A stretch of DNA of 64,000 nt from Advenella kashmirensis WT001. Its GTDB lineage: Bacteria > Pseudomonadota > Gammaproteobacteria > Burkholderiales > Burkholderiaceae_B. Positions within the stretch are counted from its first letter, which is position 1. Every line of letters starts with the position of its first letter. The notes under the pieces are model-generated. The model was not told the DNA's origin and ran no database searches. It worked only from the letters and a program-made list of their open reading frames with translations. This document shows, one piece after another, positions 9,203 to 18,221 of the stretch. A program made the position numbers and the translations under genes. The stretch covers positions 1,116,001-1,180,000 of the forward strand of contig NC_017964.1 in the NCBI RefSeq assembly GCF_000219915.2. The letters are read 5' to 3'.

Positions 9203-10116
9203 TTAACGTGGGCTGGTTTGACCACGCAGCATGGCAGGTGCATCGGCTAACAGCGTATCGATGGCAACACGTGTTTTGGCAGGCAGAAACCGGGTCTGCG
9301 GCCACACGATATGTATGTCAGTTGGCAATAATTGCAGTTCGGGCAACACGGCGATCAATTGGCCGCTGCGTATGAACTGCGCCAGTTGCCAGTCGGGCAG
9401 CCAGGCCAGACCCATGCCGGCGATGGCGGCATCGGTCAGGGAATGTAAATCGTCCAGCCTTAGGCGAATATCAACCGCGAGGCCTTGAGTGTTGGCAGAA
9501 AGGGTTTGCCATACCAGGTCCTGTCCGGCGCGATGATAGGCAATGGCACGATGCCCAGTGAGTGCATCAACGCTGTCGGGCAAACCATGGCGGGCCAGGT
9601 AAGCGGGCGAGGCGCATAGTGCCTGGTGTTGTCGTCCAAGCGGGCGTGCTACCAGCTGCTGCTGTCGAGCAGCGGATCAATGCGCACCGCAAGATCCAAT
9701 CCCTCTTCAATCAGATCGGCAACCTGATCACTGTAGATCAGATTAAGTTGCAGTTGCGGGTAACGCTCAATCAGCGGTGTGAGTACCGGCGTAATGCAGT
9801 GGCGGCCAATCAGTTTCGGTGCGCTGATACGCAACACGCCTTGCGGCTGTATCCGTCCGCTATTGAGTTCGGCATCCGCCGCGTCCAGCTCCGCTAACGC
9901 GCGCAGGCAGCGTTCGTAATAGATTTGACCTTCTGTCGTGAGCTTTTGCTTGCGGCTGGTGCGTTGAAACAGCAAGACGCCCAGACGCTGTTCCAGTCTG
10001 GCAATGGTTTTGCCTACCGCCGAGCGAGTGAGATTCATGCGTTCGGCGGCCAGGGAGAAGCTGCCGGCTTCGACGGCGCGAACAAAGGTAGTGATGCCGT
10101 TCAAACGATCGTTCAT
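9203..10116 (-). CDS. LysR family transcriptional regulator (frameshifted)
   Basis: About 304 residues after repair, the standard LysR length. Residues 1-60 form the winged helix-turn-helix (FVRAVEAGSFSLAAERMNLT...VGKTIARLEQRLG). The effector-binding domain continues to IDPLLDSSS, where the frame meets a stop, and resumes in another frame as LVARPLGRQHQALCASPAYL. Adding one C near 9654 restores a continuous protein. The gene is divergent from the alpha/beta hydrolase at 10248, and a GAATCG-N11-CGATTC dyad lies between them, so the regulator probably controls that hydrolase and perhaps the SDR downstream. Confidence 0.85.
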
Positions 10117-10171
10117 GGTCAGGATGGTTTCCTTTCAGGCTACACAGCGGGGAATGGATGACGCCCAGCCC

Positions 10172-10194
10172 GAATCGATAATCTTATACGATTC
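10172..10194. promoter_or_regulatory. LysR-type operator (GAATCG-N11-CGATTC)
   Basis: Perfect 6-base inverted arms (10172-10177 and 10189-10194) are separated by 11 bases, which fits the T-N11-A layout of LysR-type binding sites. The dyad lies in the divergent region between the LysR gene and the hydrolase gene, about 55 bases before each start. Confidence 0.6.
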
Positions 10195-10247
10195 CGATGT
10201 CTTGCGTAATCCGCAACGTTTACTTCTCTTACTAATAAGGAATGATC

Positions 10248-11039
10248 ATGAATGCACCATCTTTTATTACTGTGGGTGATGGCACCCGCCTTGCGTACCG
10301 TTTTGACGGCCAGGCGGACAAGCCAGTATTGATGCTGTCCAATTCTATCGGCACCACGATGGCAATGTGGGATCCGCAAATCGCCAGTCTGTCAGAAAAT
10401 TTTTATATTCTTCGTTATGACGCGCGTGGCCATGGCGCCTCTGATGCGCCGGCGGGCGCCTATTCCCTGGATCGTTTGGGCCATGATGTGGTCGAATTGC
10501 TGGATGCGTTGCATCTGGATCGTGTGCATTTTCTGGGGATCTCGCTTGGTGGTTTTGTCGGGCAATGGCTGGGAATATACGCGCCGCAGCGTCTGGACAA
10601 ATTGATTCTGGCAAATACGTCTGCTTATCTGGGGCCATCGCCGCAATGGAATGAGCGCATCCGACAATTGCAAACCTCACCGGATATGGCAGCGGTGGCG
10701 GAAAACTTCTTGGGCAACTGGTTCTCCGCCGATTTCATGCGGCGACGGCCGGACACAATTGAAATCTTTCGTGCCATGTTGTTAACCACGCCACCGCAAG
10801 GGCTGGCGGGCAGTTTTGCTGCGGTGCGTGACACCGACCTGCGCCGCACAGCGACGCTGATCGATTTGCCGGTATTGATTATCGCCGGGCAATACGATAC
10901 GGTCACAGCCTTGTCGCACAGCGAAGCCCTGGCCGCATTGTTGCCGCAGGCCCGGCTCAAGGTGTTGCCGGTGGTGCATCTGTCCAATATTGAACGGCCA
11001 GTGGAATTTGTAGCGTGGGTGCGTGAGTTCTTGCGCTAG
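10248..11039 (+). CDS. Alpha/beta hydrolase, 3-oxoadipate enol-lactonase-like
   Basis: 263 residues from the ATG at 10248, which has AAGG seven bases upstream; an ATG at 10242 is in frame. The nucleophile elbow GISLGG is near residue 98, the catalytic acid probably in IIAGQYDTVT, and the histidine in VVHLSNIERP. The sequence layout (TRLAYRFDGQADKPVLMLSNSIGTT at the start; YDARGHGAS) resembles PcaD, which opens the enol-lactone in the beta-ketoadipate pathway. No other pca genes are in view, so the true substrate may differ. It is divergently transcribed from a LysR gene, the common arrangement for such enzymes. Confidence 0.8.
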   Translation: MNAPSFITVGDGTRLAYRFDGQADKPVLMLSNSIGTTMAMWDPQIASLSENFYILRYDARGHGASDAPAGAYSLDRLGHDVVELLDALHLDRVHFLGISLGGFVGQWLGIYAPQRLDKLILANTSAYLGPSPQWNERIRQLQTSPDMAAVAENFLGNWFSADFMRRRPDTIEIFRAMLLTTPPQGLAGSFAAVRDTDLRRTATLIDLPVLIIAGQYDTVTALSHSEALAALLPQARLKVLPVVHLSNIERPVEFVAWVREFLR

Positions 11040-11418
11040 GGCTCATCCAGACAAATCAAACGACTGGTACGCAAAAACAATAGGATATTTTGCCGGTATG
11101 GCATCTAATAAAGAAACAGCGATGAAGGTTTCGGTTTATATTTGAAGCCGAACGCACAACTCTCAGGAGCAGGGCATACGCAGAGGACAACGACAAGCGC
11201 CGGATCATAACAGGCGCAAGCCGGGGATCGTTACAAAAACGCTTTGATAATCTTCGCGACTGCGCATATTGCATTGGTCGAGGCCGTCTGTCATGACGTC
11301 CGGATATTTTCGGATTTCTTGTTGGCGTTGCCGCAAAGCGATGCAATGGTCATTACTTTTGATGTTGTCGATATTTCATACAGCAGTTCATACAGAAATT
11401 ACAGGCAAGGAGACACCT
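11040..11418. other. Intergenic region, nothing recognised
   Basis: 379 bases between the hydrolase and asparaginase genes. Open frames here are extensions of, or shadows to, the asparaginase frame. No convincing promoter, terminator or small gene was seen. Confidence 0.4.
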
Positions 11419-12570
11419 ATGAATACGCAGACCCGCAACTTTCGACCATCGCCCCTTTTGGCGTGCAAAGCGGCATTGGCAACCACAGCGATATTGCTGA
11501 CGACGTTGCTCGCGCCGCTGCCGGTCACCGCCGCCGAGCCCGCAGGCAGCACCAGCGCAGCCTCGCCCGAGTCTGCAACTGCCAAGCCACGCATTATTAT
11601 TCTGGCGACTGGAGGCACCATTTCCGGCGCCGCCGACGCACGGTCAGCCATTGGATATAATTCGGGCGAGGTATCGGGACAACAATTGGTCCAGGGTGTG
11701 CCTGGCATAGAAAAGCTGGCAACGGTCAAGTCTGAGCAGATTTCCAATATCGGCTCTCAGGACATGAACGATAAAGTGTGGTTCTCGCTGGCCAGGCGTA
11801 TCACGCAGATTTTTGAGGGCAATGAAGCCGACGGCGTAGTCATTACCCACGGCACCGATACGATGGAGGAAACCGCTTTCTTCCTGCACAATGTACTGGA
11901 TTCGGCAAAACCGGTGGTGCTGGTCGGTTCCATGCGTCCGGGCGGTGCGCTCAGCGCCGATGGCCCGCGTAATCTGTATGAAGCGATTCAGCTTGCAGCT
12001 AGCCCACAGGCCAAGGCACGCGGCGTGATGGTCGTAATGAATGATACGATTCACACGCCCCGCTGGGTTACCAAAACGAACGTCACGTCGGTCCAGTCAT
12101 TTCAATCTTTGAACGCAAGTCCCGCGGGGTATGTGGATCCGGCCTCGGTGCGCTTTCTTGCGCCCGCCGGCCAGGTGGTCCAGGCGCCGTTTGCATTGCC
12201 AAAAGACGATCAGTTGCCACGTGTGCCAATCATTTACGCGCATAGCAATATGGATGCTTCGCAGATTGATCACGCGATTGAAAATAACGCCAGGGGGATT
12301 GTGATTGCCGGCGTGGGCGATGGTAATGTGTCCAAACCGGCCATGCAGGCTATGTTGCGGGCAGTGCAAAAGGGCATTGTGGTGATCCGGGCAACCCGCG
12401 TGCCTTCCGGGTTTGTCAATCGCAATGTGGAAGTGGACGATGACAAAAGTGGTTTTGTCGTGGCCTATGATCTGAACCCGCAGAAGGCCCGGGTACTGAC
12501 CCAGCTTCTGATCGCCAACGGGGTGACCGCAGCGGACAAAGTGCAGCAGGCATTTGCCGCTACGTATTGA
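11419..12570 (+). CDS. Type II (periplasmic) L-asparaginase
   Basis: 383 residues from the ATG at 11419 (AGGAGA nearby); the open frame extends further upstream without a better start. A signal peptide (LLACKAALATTAILLTTLLA) ends at about VTAAEP. Both asparaginase signatures are present: the threonine nucleophile motif ILATGGTISGAAD near residue 58 and THGTDTMEET near residue 140. The enzyme hydrolyses asparagine (and often glutamine) to the acid and ammonia in the periplasm. A hairpin without a T tract follows the stop codon. Whether it prefers asparagine or glutamine cannot be told by eye. Confidence 0.93.
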   Translation: MNTQTRNFRPSPLLACKAALATTAILLTTLLAPLPVTAAEPAGSTSAASPESATAKPRIIILATGGTISGAADARSAIGYNSGEVSGQQLVQGVPGIEKLATVKSEQISNIGSQDMNDKVWFSLARRITQIFEGNEADGVVITHGTDTMEETAFFLHNVLDSAKPVVLVGSMRPGGALSADGPRNLYEAIQLAASPQAKARGVMVVMNDTIHTPRWVTKTNVTSVQSFQSLNASPAGYVDPASVRFLAPAGQVVQAPFALPKDDQLPRVPIIYAHSNMDASQIDHAIENNARGIVIAGVGDGNVSKPAMQAMLRAVQKGIVVIRATRVPSGFVNRNVEVDDDKSGFVVAYDLNPQKARVLTQLLIANGVTAADKVQQAFAATY

Positions 12571-12583
12571 AGAGCGGCGGGTG

Positions 12584-12619
12584 ACGCAGCAGGCGCCATA
12601 CCCTGGCGCTCGCCTGCGT
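12584..12619 (+). terminator. Hairpin after the asparaginase gene
   Basis: An imperfect stem (ACGCAG...GGCGCC paired with GGCGCT...CTGCGT, 7-base loop) begins 14 bases after the stop codon. It has no T tract, so it may stabilise or end the transcript only weakly. Confidence 0.35.
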
Positions 12620-12685
12620 TGAACATCAACACGCCGCCCCCTTGGGATCACATACTCAATTGTATTGAACAACAGGTGACAATCG

Positions 12686-13362
12686 ATGGACGCATTTTCA
12701 AAGCCCGACCTCGTAGCCAATTATGCCGCCAGAACAGAAAAAATGGTGCCCGGTTTGCGCGACCTTCACACGATGGCGGCAATCTTGCTGGCAGAGCGTG
12801 TGCCGGTTGATGCGCATATTCTTGTGTTGGGCGCCGGCGGGGGGATGGAGATAAAGTCATTGGCGCAAGCGCACACGAGCTGGCGTTTTACGGGTGTGGA
12901 TCCGTCGGAACAAATGCTTGGCCTGGCTAAGCAGACCCTTGGTCCACTGGCTTCTCATGTTACTTTTCACCAAGGCTATATCGATAGTGTAGAAAAAGCA
13001 GGCTTTGATGCAGCAACGTGCTTTTTGACGCTTCATTTCCTGGCGCAGGCGGAGCGACTCAAAACTCTGCAGGCGCTTTTTTGCAGGCTCAAGCCCGGGG
13101 CGCCGTTGGTTGTTGCGCATCACAGTCTGCCAGGCTCTGCGTCCGATAAAGACCGCTGGCTGGATCGCAATGTGGCATTTGCAAAGGCATCAGGCCTGGC
13201 AATGCCACCGGCGGCGTCAGGCAAAACCCCAGTAGCGACTTGCCGATTCTTTCGGCGGCTCAGGACACGGCATTGTTGCGTGAAGCCGGGTTTGTAGATG
13301 TGGACGTATTCTATGCCGGGTTCACTTTCAGGGGCTGGGTCGGTTATAAACCGGTGGCGTGA
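12686..13362 (+). CDS. Class I SAM-dependent methyltransferase (frameshifted)
   Basis: About 225 residues after repair. The SAM-binding motif reads ILVLGAGGGMEIKSLA near residue 40, followed by FTGVDPSEQMLGLAK and the CFLTLHFL motif. The frame breaks in the run GCAAAACCCC at 13221-13230. One added base leads into a second frame reading LPILSAAQDTALLREAGF and VFYAGFTFRGWVGYK, a typical methyltransferase C-terminus, with a stop at 13360-13362. The substrate is unknown. It starts 115 bases after the asparaginase gene on the same strand. Confidence 0.82.
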
Positions 13363-13540
13363 CATCAACTGCGCCATTGACGGCGCATGGGCGCTCGTTT
13401 ATCCCTTGCGGCCAGCGAACCAGGTTCAAATGAGCATCCAAAAGCGCTCAATTGGTGCAACACCAGTCCCCGGCATCGGGTCTGGTGCTCCGGTTTTGTA
13501 TTTTCAGTAAAATGGGGCAGGTTTTCTGCCCCATATCCAG

Positions 13541-14146
13541 TTACAGATAGCTGTCGCGTTGTTGCTTGGCCCGAGAAGCGCCGATTTCCGTTTCAACCTG
13601 CTTGACTTCTTCTGGTGGCGGCAGCACAGCAGGCATGCCAAGGCTGTCGATCCACAACTCCCGGCACCAGCCTCTTGTATGAAACAGATGGTGGTCTTCC
13701 TGCTGCTCCACCTGGTCGAACACCTCCTTAAAGAAGCGTTTGTCTGTCGCGTTTAGTTTTTCAAGCGCTTTGCCAAACAGTTCCCAGTTGGTGTGATCTT
13801 TTGTTTCAGCCAACACTACGCATTCACATGCCACCAGTTGTGCCGCTTCGGGGGAACCATTTTTCTGGGCCATTTTCATCGCCTTGACGAATGATTCGCC
13901 CAGGTGTTTGACGACCTCGCGACCAGGACTCATCGTAGCCGGATCCAGGTCCAGATGCTTGGCGACAGATGTCGCCAATTCCTGGTGCTTGAGGGTTTCT
14001 TCCAAATAACCCTCCCATTCCTTTTTCAGGTCATCATTCAGGGCACAGGTCAATGCCGTTCGATATACCTGCTCGCCACCCAGTTCCGTCTCTATCATCT
14101 GTAGTACCAACTCATTCAGCTGTTTTTTGTTTATGGTTTGTGCCAT
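13541..14146 (-). CDS. Ferritin-like four-helix protein
   Basis: 201 residues, nearly all helical, with acidic and histidine residues spaced as in ferritin-like di-iron proteins (ETELGGEQ near 19; EETLKHQE near 49; AETKDH near 113; EQQEDHHLFH near 147). The last contains an ExxH pair. The assignment to the ferritin-like superfamily rests on this pattern and not on a named family. An AAGGAG site precedes the ATG. The neighbour on the same strand is a DUF1328 membrane protein often linked to stress conditions, so a role in oxidative or general stress is possible. Confidence 0.6.
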   Translation of the reverse strand: MAQTINKKQLNELVLQMIETELGGEQVYRTALTCALNDDLKKEWEGYLEETLKHQELATSVAKHLDLDPATMSPGREVVKHLGESFVKAMKMAQKNGSPEAAQLVACECVVLAETKDHTNWELFGKALEKLNATDKRFFKEVFDQVEQQEDHHLFHTRGWCRELWIDSLGMPAVLPPPEEVKQVETEIGASRAKQQRDSYL

Positions 14147-14185
14147 GCTGTACTCCTTGTTCTCAGTTCTGTTAATGGATCTGTG

Positions 14186-14344
14186 TTATTTGCCACGTCC
14201 GAAGAAAAATGAGCCGATGGCAAGGACCAGGAACACGACGAAAAGAATTTGCGCGATTGAAGAGGCCCCGGCAGCAATGCCGCCAAACCCGAACACGGCT
14301 GCAATAATGGCGATAATAAAAAAGACAATTGCGTAATGAAGCAT
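14186..14344 (-). CDS. DUF1328/UPF0391 small membrane protein
   Basis: 52 residues, beginning [15 protein letters not shown] and ending FFFGRGK. It has two hydrophobic helices with [13 protein letters not shown] between them, exactly the UPF0391 (DUF1328) layout and size. An AGGGAGA site precedes the start. The function is not established; members are small inner-membrane proteins often found near stress genes. It lies 39 bases upstream of the ferritin-like gene on the same strand, and the two may be co-transcribed. Confidence 0.88.
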   Translation of the reverse strand: MLHYAIVFFIIAIIAAVFGFGGIAAGASSIAQILFVVFLVLAIGSFFFGRGK

Positions 14345-15116
14345 ATTGTTTCTCCCTTCGGTTGCAATGCGATTTGAATAAACACAATTTATCGTATCAA
14401 CAAAAAGAGGTGCAAAACATGCTTCGTTACATCCCCTTAATAAGGGTATGTATGTGACATATCTGGGAGTTTGGTACAGATGACGGCACGTTGGCTGCCA
14501 TAGCGTGAGATTGGGCTATGTCTGGTTGCATTTGGCTGGAGTTGCTGATGCGCATGTCTGGGCGTTCATGCTTAATTACAATCTTGTTATCCGCAAAAAC
14601 GGGGCGGCGACCTTGTTTTACCGCCGCTGTCGGCCACAGGCAGCACTCAGATAATCCATTTAAATCAAAGCGCTGGTTCTTTTTGTTGTTGAGATGGCGC
14701 TGATCGCAGCTGGGATTGCCGGCGTGGCAGAACGTGTACCAACGGCGACATTACTTGCGCTTTTTTTGTCGATAGCAAAAAAACGACGTTGCAGATGGCG
14801 CATTGTTCGTGATACGAATTACACTAGCGCGGTGGCGTGCGGAGGATGCATTCTGTCGTTGGGGGTTGCAATCGCCGGTTCTCTGTCCCAGACAGGCCGT
14901 TGCGTCTGATCAATTGATTTTTATCGTCCGTTATTTGTGCCAGACCCTTTGTCGCTAGCGTCCCGATCAGCATGAATCGGCAAGCCTATCGATCCTGCTT
15001 GCGGCGCAGACAAACCCGTTGATCCTCACAACAGGGCAAGTGTGGTTGCGGTCATTGGACCGCCAAGTGCACGGTGCCTGTCCGTTTCTTAATATATTGA
15101 AAAAGATGAGAATAGT
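14345..15116. other. 772-base gap without a supported gene
   Basis: Short open frames at 14518-14703 and 14694-14909 show no signal peptide, domain or good ribosome site. A CCCTTA-A-TAAGGG dyad lies at 14434-14446. The region could hold promoters for the DUF1328 gene and the Kef-type gene, but I cannot assign them. Confidence 0.4.
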
Positions 15117-16964
15117 ATGAGTGCCGAAGCCCATTCAGTCAGTTTGTTGTCGCCGGTTGTGTTGCTGGCTGCCGCGGTGATTGCCGTTCCCATATTCAAG
15201 CGCATCGGCCTGGGGTCGGTATTGGGCTATCTGATTGCGGGCCTGGCTATCGGACCGTTTGGCCTGGCTTTTTTTACCGATTCGGCGTCGATCCTGCAGA
15301 TTGCCGAGCTGGGTATCGTCATGTACTTGTTTGTTATCGGACTGGAGATGCGACCGTCTCACCTATGGGGGTTGCGTCGTGAAATATTCGGACTGGGGAC
15401 CTTGCAGATTGTCGCCTGCGCGCTGGGTCTGACCGGCGTAGGTCTGCTTTTTGGTTTCAGTTGGCAGATCGCCTTTATCTCGGCGGCTGGATTCGTGCTG
15501 ACTTCCACGGCCATTGTCATGCAGTTGCTGGGCGATCGGGGCGATATTGCCCAGCCCAAGGGGCAGAAAATCGTTGCGATATTGCTCTTCGAGGATTTGT
15601 TAATTGTACCGCTCCTCGCGATTGTGGCGTTTATGGCACCCAACCATATCGTCGAAAGCACTTCTGCCCGGCTGCAGAATATCGGGATCGGGCTGTTTGC
15701 GATCGCAGCGTTAATTGGTGCTGGGCATTGGCTGCTTAATCCGCTGTTCAGGGTGCTGGCCGCCGCCCGCGCCAGGGAGGTGATGACAGCGGCGGCTTTG
15801 CTGGTGGTTCTGGGCGCCGCGCTGTTGATGCAGGTGAGCGGTTTGTCCATGGCGATGGGGGCATTTCTGGCCGGTGTGCTCTTGTCCGAGTCCACTTTTC
15901 GCCATCAGATTGAGGCAGATATCGAACCATTCAGGGGTATTTTGCTGGGTCTTTTTTTCCTGGGCGTGGGGATGTCGCTTGATCTGTCTGTCGTCGTGCA
16001 AAACTGGCCATTGGTGCTGGGCGGTGTGCTGGCGCTGATGTTCGCTAAAGCCCTGATGATTTATATTGTGGCGCGTATCACGCGCAGTCCGCACCGCGAA
16101 GCGCTGGATCGTGCATTGCTGATGGCCCAGGGTGGCGAGTTTGCTTTCGTGCTGTTTGCTGCCGCCGCCGGTGCGCAAGTGATAGACAGCTCGATCAAGT
16201 CCAGCCTGACGGCCATTGTGGTCTTGTCCATGGTGCTTACGCCGATTCTGGGGATTGTATTTAACCGGTACGTTAAATCGGGCAAACTTGAATCTCTGGA
16301 TGATGTGAGCCTGGCAGACGGCCTCACCGGCAATGTACTGATGATTGGTTTCGGTCGCTTCGGTCAGGTCACCAGTCAATTGCTGCTGGCCCGGGGTGTC
16401 GATGTCACGATTATTGATACCGATATCGACATGATTCAGAATGCTGAGAAATTTGGCTTCAAAATTTATTATGGCGATGGCTCTCGCCTGGATATACTGC
16501 ATGCCTCGGGAGCGGCACAGGCACAGGCCATTGTCGTTTGCGTGGACAATAAAGAGACGACTAACAGGATTGTCGAGCTGGTGGCCAGTGCGTTTCCGTT
16601 GGCCAAATTGCTGGTGCGCACCTATGATCGCGAGCATTCGCTACATTTGGTCAAAAAGAATGTGGATTATATGATGCGGGAAACGTTCGAATCGGCGATG
16701 GTATTTGGTGGCGCTATCTTGCAGCAACTGGGGGTGGATGAGGATCAGATCCGGCAAATCAGCCGTGAAATTCGCGAGCGTGACAATGAGCGCTTTGAAA
16801 CGGAAGTGGCGGCCGACGATATCTATGCGGGTGCCGATTTGCAATATTCGCATGCGCATCCGCGTCCCACCGCACCGTTGCTTGCTCCCCGGCAAAGTGG
16901 ACTGATTCTGAACGACGACGGGTTGCAAGAGGCAAGCTCGAAAGCAGGGCACGGAGGATCTTGA
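15117..16964 (+). CDS. Kef-type K+/H+ antiporter (CPA2) with TrkA-N domain
   Basis: 615 residues. The first 380 or so form about twelve membrane helices of the CPA2 monovalent cation:proton antiporter family (VVLLAAAVIAVPIFKRIGLG, FLAGVLLSESTFRHQIEADIEPFRG). Then comes a cytosolic Rossmann domain with the nucleotide motif MIGFGRFGQV at about residue 408 (TrkA-N). This is the KefB/KefC layout: potassium efflux gated by glutathione adducts or nucleotides, protecting against electrophiles. No KefF/KefG ancillary gene is adjacent, so the ligand is uncertain. The coding region is intact. Confidence 0.9.
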   Translation: MSAEAHSVSLLSPVVLLAAAVIAVPIFKRIGLGSVLGYLIAGLAIGPFGLAFFTDSASILQIAELGIVMYLFVIGLEMRPSHLWGLRREIFGLGTLQIVACALGLTGVGLLFGFSWQIAFISAAGFVLTSTAIVMQLLGDRGDIAQPKGQKIVAILLFEDLLIVPLLAIVAFMAPNHIVESTSARLQNIGIGLFAIAALIGAGHWLLNPLFRVLAAARAREVMTAAALLVVLGAALLMQVSGLSMAMGAFLAGVLLSESTFRHQIEADIEPFRGILLGLFFLGVGMSLDLSVVVQNWPLVLGGVLALMFAKALMIYIVARITRSPHREALDRALLMAQGGEFAFVLFAAAAGAQVIDSSIKSSLTAIVVLSMVLTPILGIVFNRYVKSGKLESLDDVSLADGLTGNVLMIGFGRFGQVTSQLLLARGVDVTIIDTDIDMIQNAEKFGFKIYYGDGSRLDILHASGAAQAQAIVVCVDNKETTNRIVELVASAFPLAKLLVRTYDREHSLHLVKKNVDYMMRETFESAMVFGGAILQQLGVDEDQIRQISREIRERDNERFETEVAADDIYAGADLQYSHAHPRPTAPLLAPRQSGLILNDDGLQEASSKAGHGGS

Positions 16965-17197
16965 GCCGGGCAGGACCATCCCGCTCCTTGCGCACTGCCG
17001 GCAGTAAGGACTCGGGCGCGCCGGCCAGACATCCTGATGCCTATGCCTGTCTTGATGCTTGCGCCGAAAACGCAGTGAACCCGCAAGTCTGCGGGCGGCG
17101 GTAAACATTATGCGGATTCAGAGCGGGGCAAGTCTGTCGCCGCTGGTTTCTGCGGTATATTTGGCAGGATTTTATATATTCAAACGGAGCAGTCAGC

Positions 17198-17371
17198 ATG
17201 GGCGTAGTCAAATTCAACGAATTTACGCTGAAGATCCGCAATGGCGCTACATTTCAAATCCGCGCCAATACCGGGAGCGAAGCCATTAAAAAGCTGGTTA
17301 AAGCGCAAGGCTGCACACCTGACAATATCACGGTGATTGATGTGCGGGAAGTGATCGTTAATCGTAAATAG
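17198..17371 (+). CDS. 57-residue conserved-looking small protein
   Basis: The frame runs from ATG 17198 to TAG 17371 and encodes MGVVKFNEFTLKIRNGATFQ, then RANTGSEAIKKLVKAQG, and ends IDVREVIVNRK. A GGAG site lies about eight bases upstream. The composition (alternating hydrophobic residues, a short amphipathic helix and a final strand) reads as a compact alpha/beta fold and not as random sequence. No family is recognised. It stands alone between the antiporter and the guanidinium exporter. Confidence 0.6.
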   Translation: MGVVKFNEFTLKIRNGATFQIRANTGSEAIKKLVKAQGCTPDNITVIDVREVIVNRK

Positions 17372-17556
17372 AAGAGGGATGCCCCTTCGGACCTTATCGT
17401 GATGGCGGCCTGTCGCGCGTCCGGCGCAACGTGCCCCTCCGATGTGGCTGGTCGCGCAATGCCGGTGATGGAATATGCTGCGATGGCAGCGTCTTGCCAA
17501 CCGACAGGCTCGGGCCGCCGGGAGCCCGGCCAGCCTCGAGTGGCGTCGTTACAGAA

Positions 17557-17871
17557 TTACGATGAGAGCTTCATCAGCACCAGTCCGCCAACAATAAGCG
17601 TGGCGGCAAGAATGCGCATGGCGCTCATGGGCTCGTGCAGAAAAACAATGCCGACTACAAAGGCACCGACGGCGCCAATACCCGTCCAGACCGTATAGGC
17701 GGTACCCAGGGGAAGGGTGCGCATGGACCAGGATAGCAGCGCGAAACTAAGCACCATTGTGACCAGCGTTACCGATGTGGCACCCAGTCGGGTGAACCCT
17801 TCTGATTGCTTCATGGAAAACGCCCAGACAATTTCCAGCAATCCGGCAATAACTAATAGAAACCAGGCCAT
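17557..17871 (-). CDS. sugE: SMR family guanidinium exporter Gdx (SugE)
   Basis: 104 residues with four membrane helices, the exact size of small multidrug resistance proteins. The glutamate of helix 1 (AGLLEIVWAFSMKQSEGFT) is the substrate/proton site, and the pattern WAFSMKQSEGFTRL is that of the SugE/Gdx branch and not of EmrE. Gdx proteins export guanidinium in exchange for protons as a dimer in the inner membrane. A guanidine-II-like riboswitch precedes the gene, which strongly supports this assignment. A GGAGG site lies before the ATG at 17871. Confidence 0.93.
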   Translation of the reverse strand: MAWFLLVIAGLLEIVWAFSMKQSEGFTRLGATSVTLVTMVLSFALLSWSMRTLPLGTAYTVWTGIGAVGAFVVGIVFLHEPMSAMRILAATLIVGGLVLMKLSS

Positions 17872-17893
17872 TTGGGCCTCCTTTCAAAAAGAA

Positions 17894-17940
17894 CCGGGCC
17901 GTCCCGGATAAGGTTCCCAAATGGGTGAGGTCGTGGCCTC
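17894..17940 (-). promoter_or_regulatory. Guanidine-II (mini-ykkC) riboswitch-like element
   Basis: Read on the minus strand, two hairpins stand before the Gdx ribosome site. P1 is GAGG-CCACGA-CCTC (17940-17927). P2 is CCGGG-ACGG-CCCGG (17907-17894), a perfect stem with the conserved ACGR tetraloop. A 19-base linker separates them, and the GGAGG site follows P2 within about 15 bases. Guanidine-II riboswitches consist of two such hairpins with ACGR loops and commonly control Gdx. P2 is textbook; P1 has two extra C residues before ACGA, so it is degenerate or carries a sequence error. Confidence 0.82.
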
Positions 17941-18088
17941 GCAAAAATTATATCGTTTTGTGCCGCGGCGGGCAACCGGAGTGCTCGCTTGCAGCAACCT
18001 GATTAACGACCCGTTGCTTGTTGCTCAAATCAGGCAAACCAGCAAGAGAAAGCAGATCAGCCGGGTAAAGCCTGCGTTGCCAGCTGCC

Positions 18089-18145
18089 TGCAACCGATTG
18101 AAAACAATTTTTCCGCGGAAAAGGCAGCTTTGCAAGCGATTGAAA
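18089..18145 (+). promoter_or_regulatory. Paired 15-base elements flanking a 14-base palindrome
   Basis: TGCAACCGATTGAAA (18089-18103) and TGCAAGCGATTGAAA (18131-18145) are direct repeats whose starts are 42 bases apart, about four helical turns. The palindrome TTTTCCGCGGAAAA (18109-18122) lies between them. The downstream copy is 77 bases before the ATG at 18222. A third copy precedes the similar gene at 6310. This looks like a multi-site operator or activator region. Confidence 0.5.
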
Positions 18146-18221
18146 AAAATGACTGCCTTGGCAGCTTCGCCAATTGCACTCTCGCTATTACACTTAAGAT
18201 AATTCAAATGTGGAGCTATCT

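Noticed and set aside
14518..14909. Two open frames in the gap before the Kef-type gene
   Set aside because: Residue use looks random, there is no start signal, and they overlap each other.
15711..16637. 308-codon minus-strand frame opposite the Kef-type gene
   Set aside because: It is the antisense of an intact antiporter gene and has no recognisable motif.
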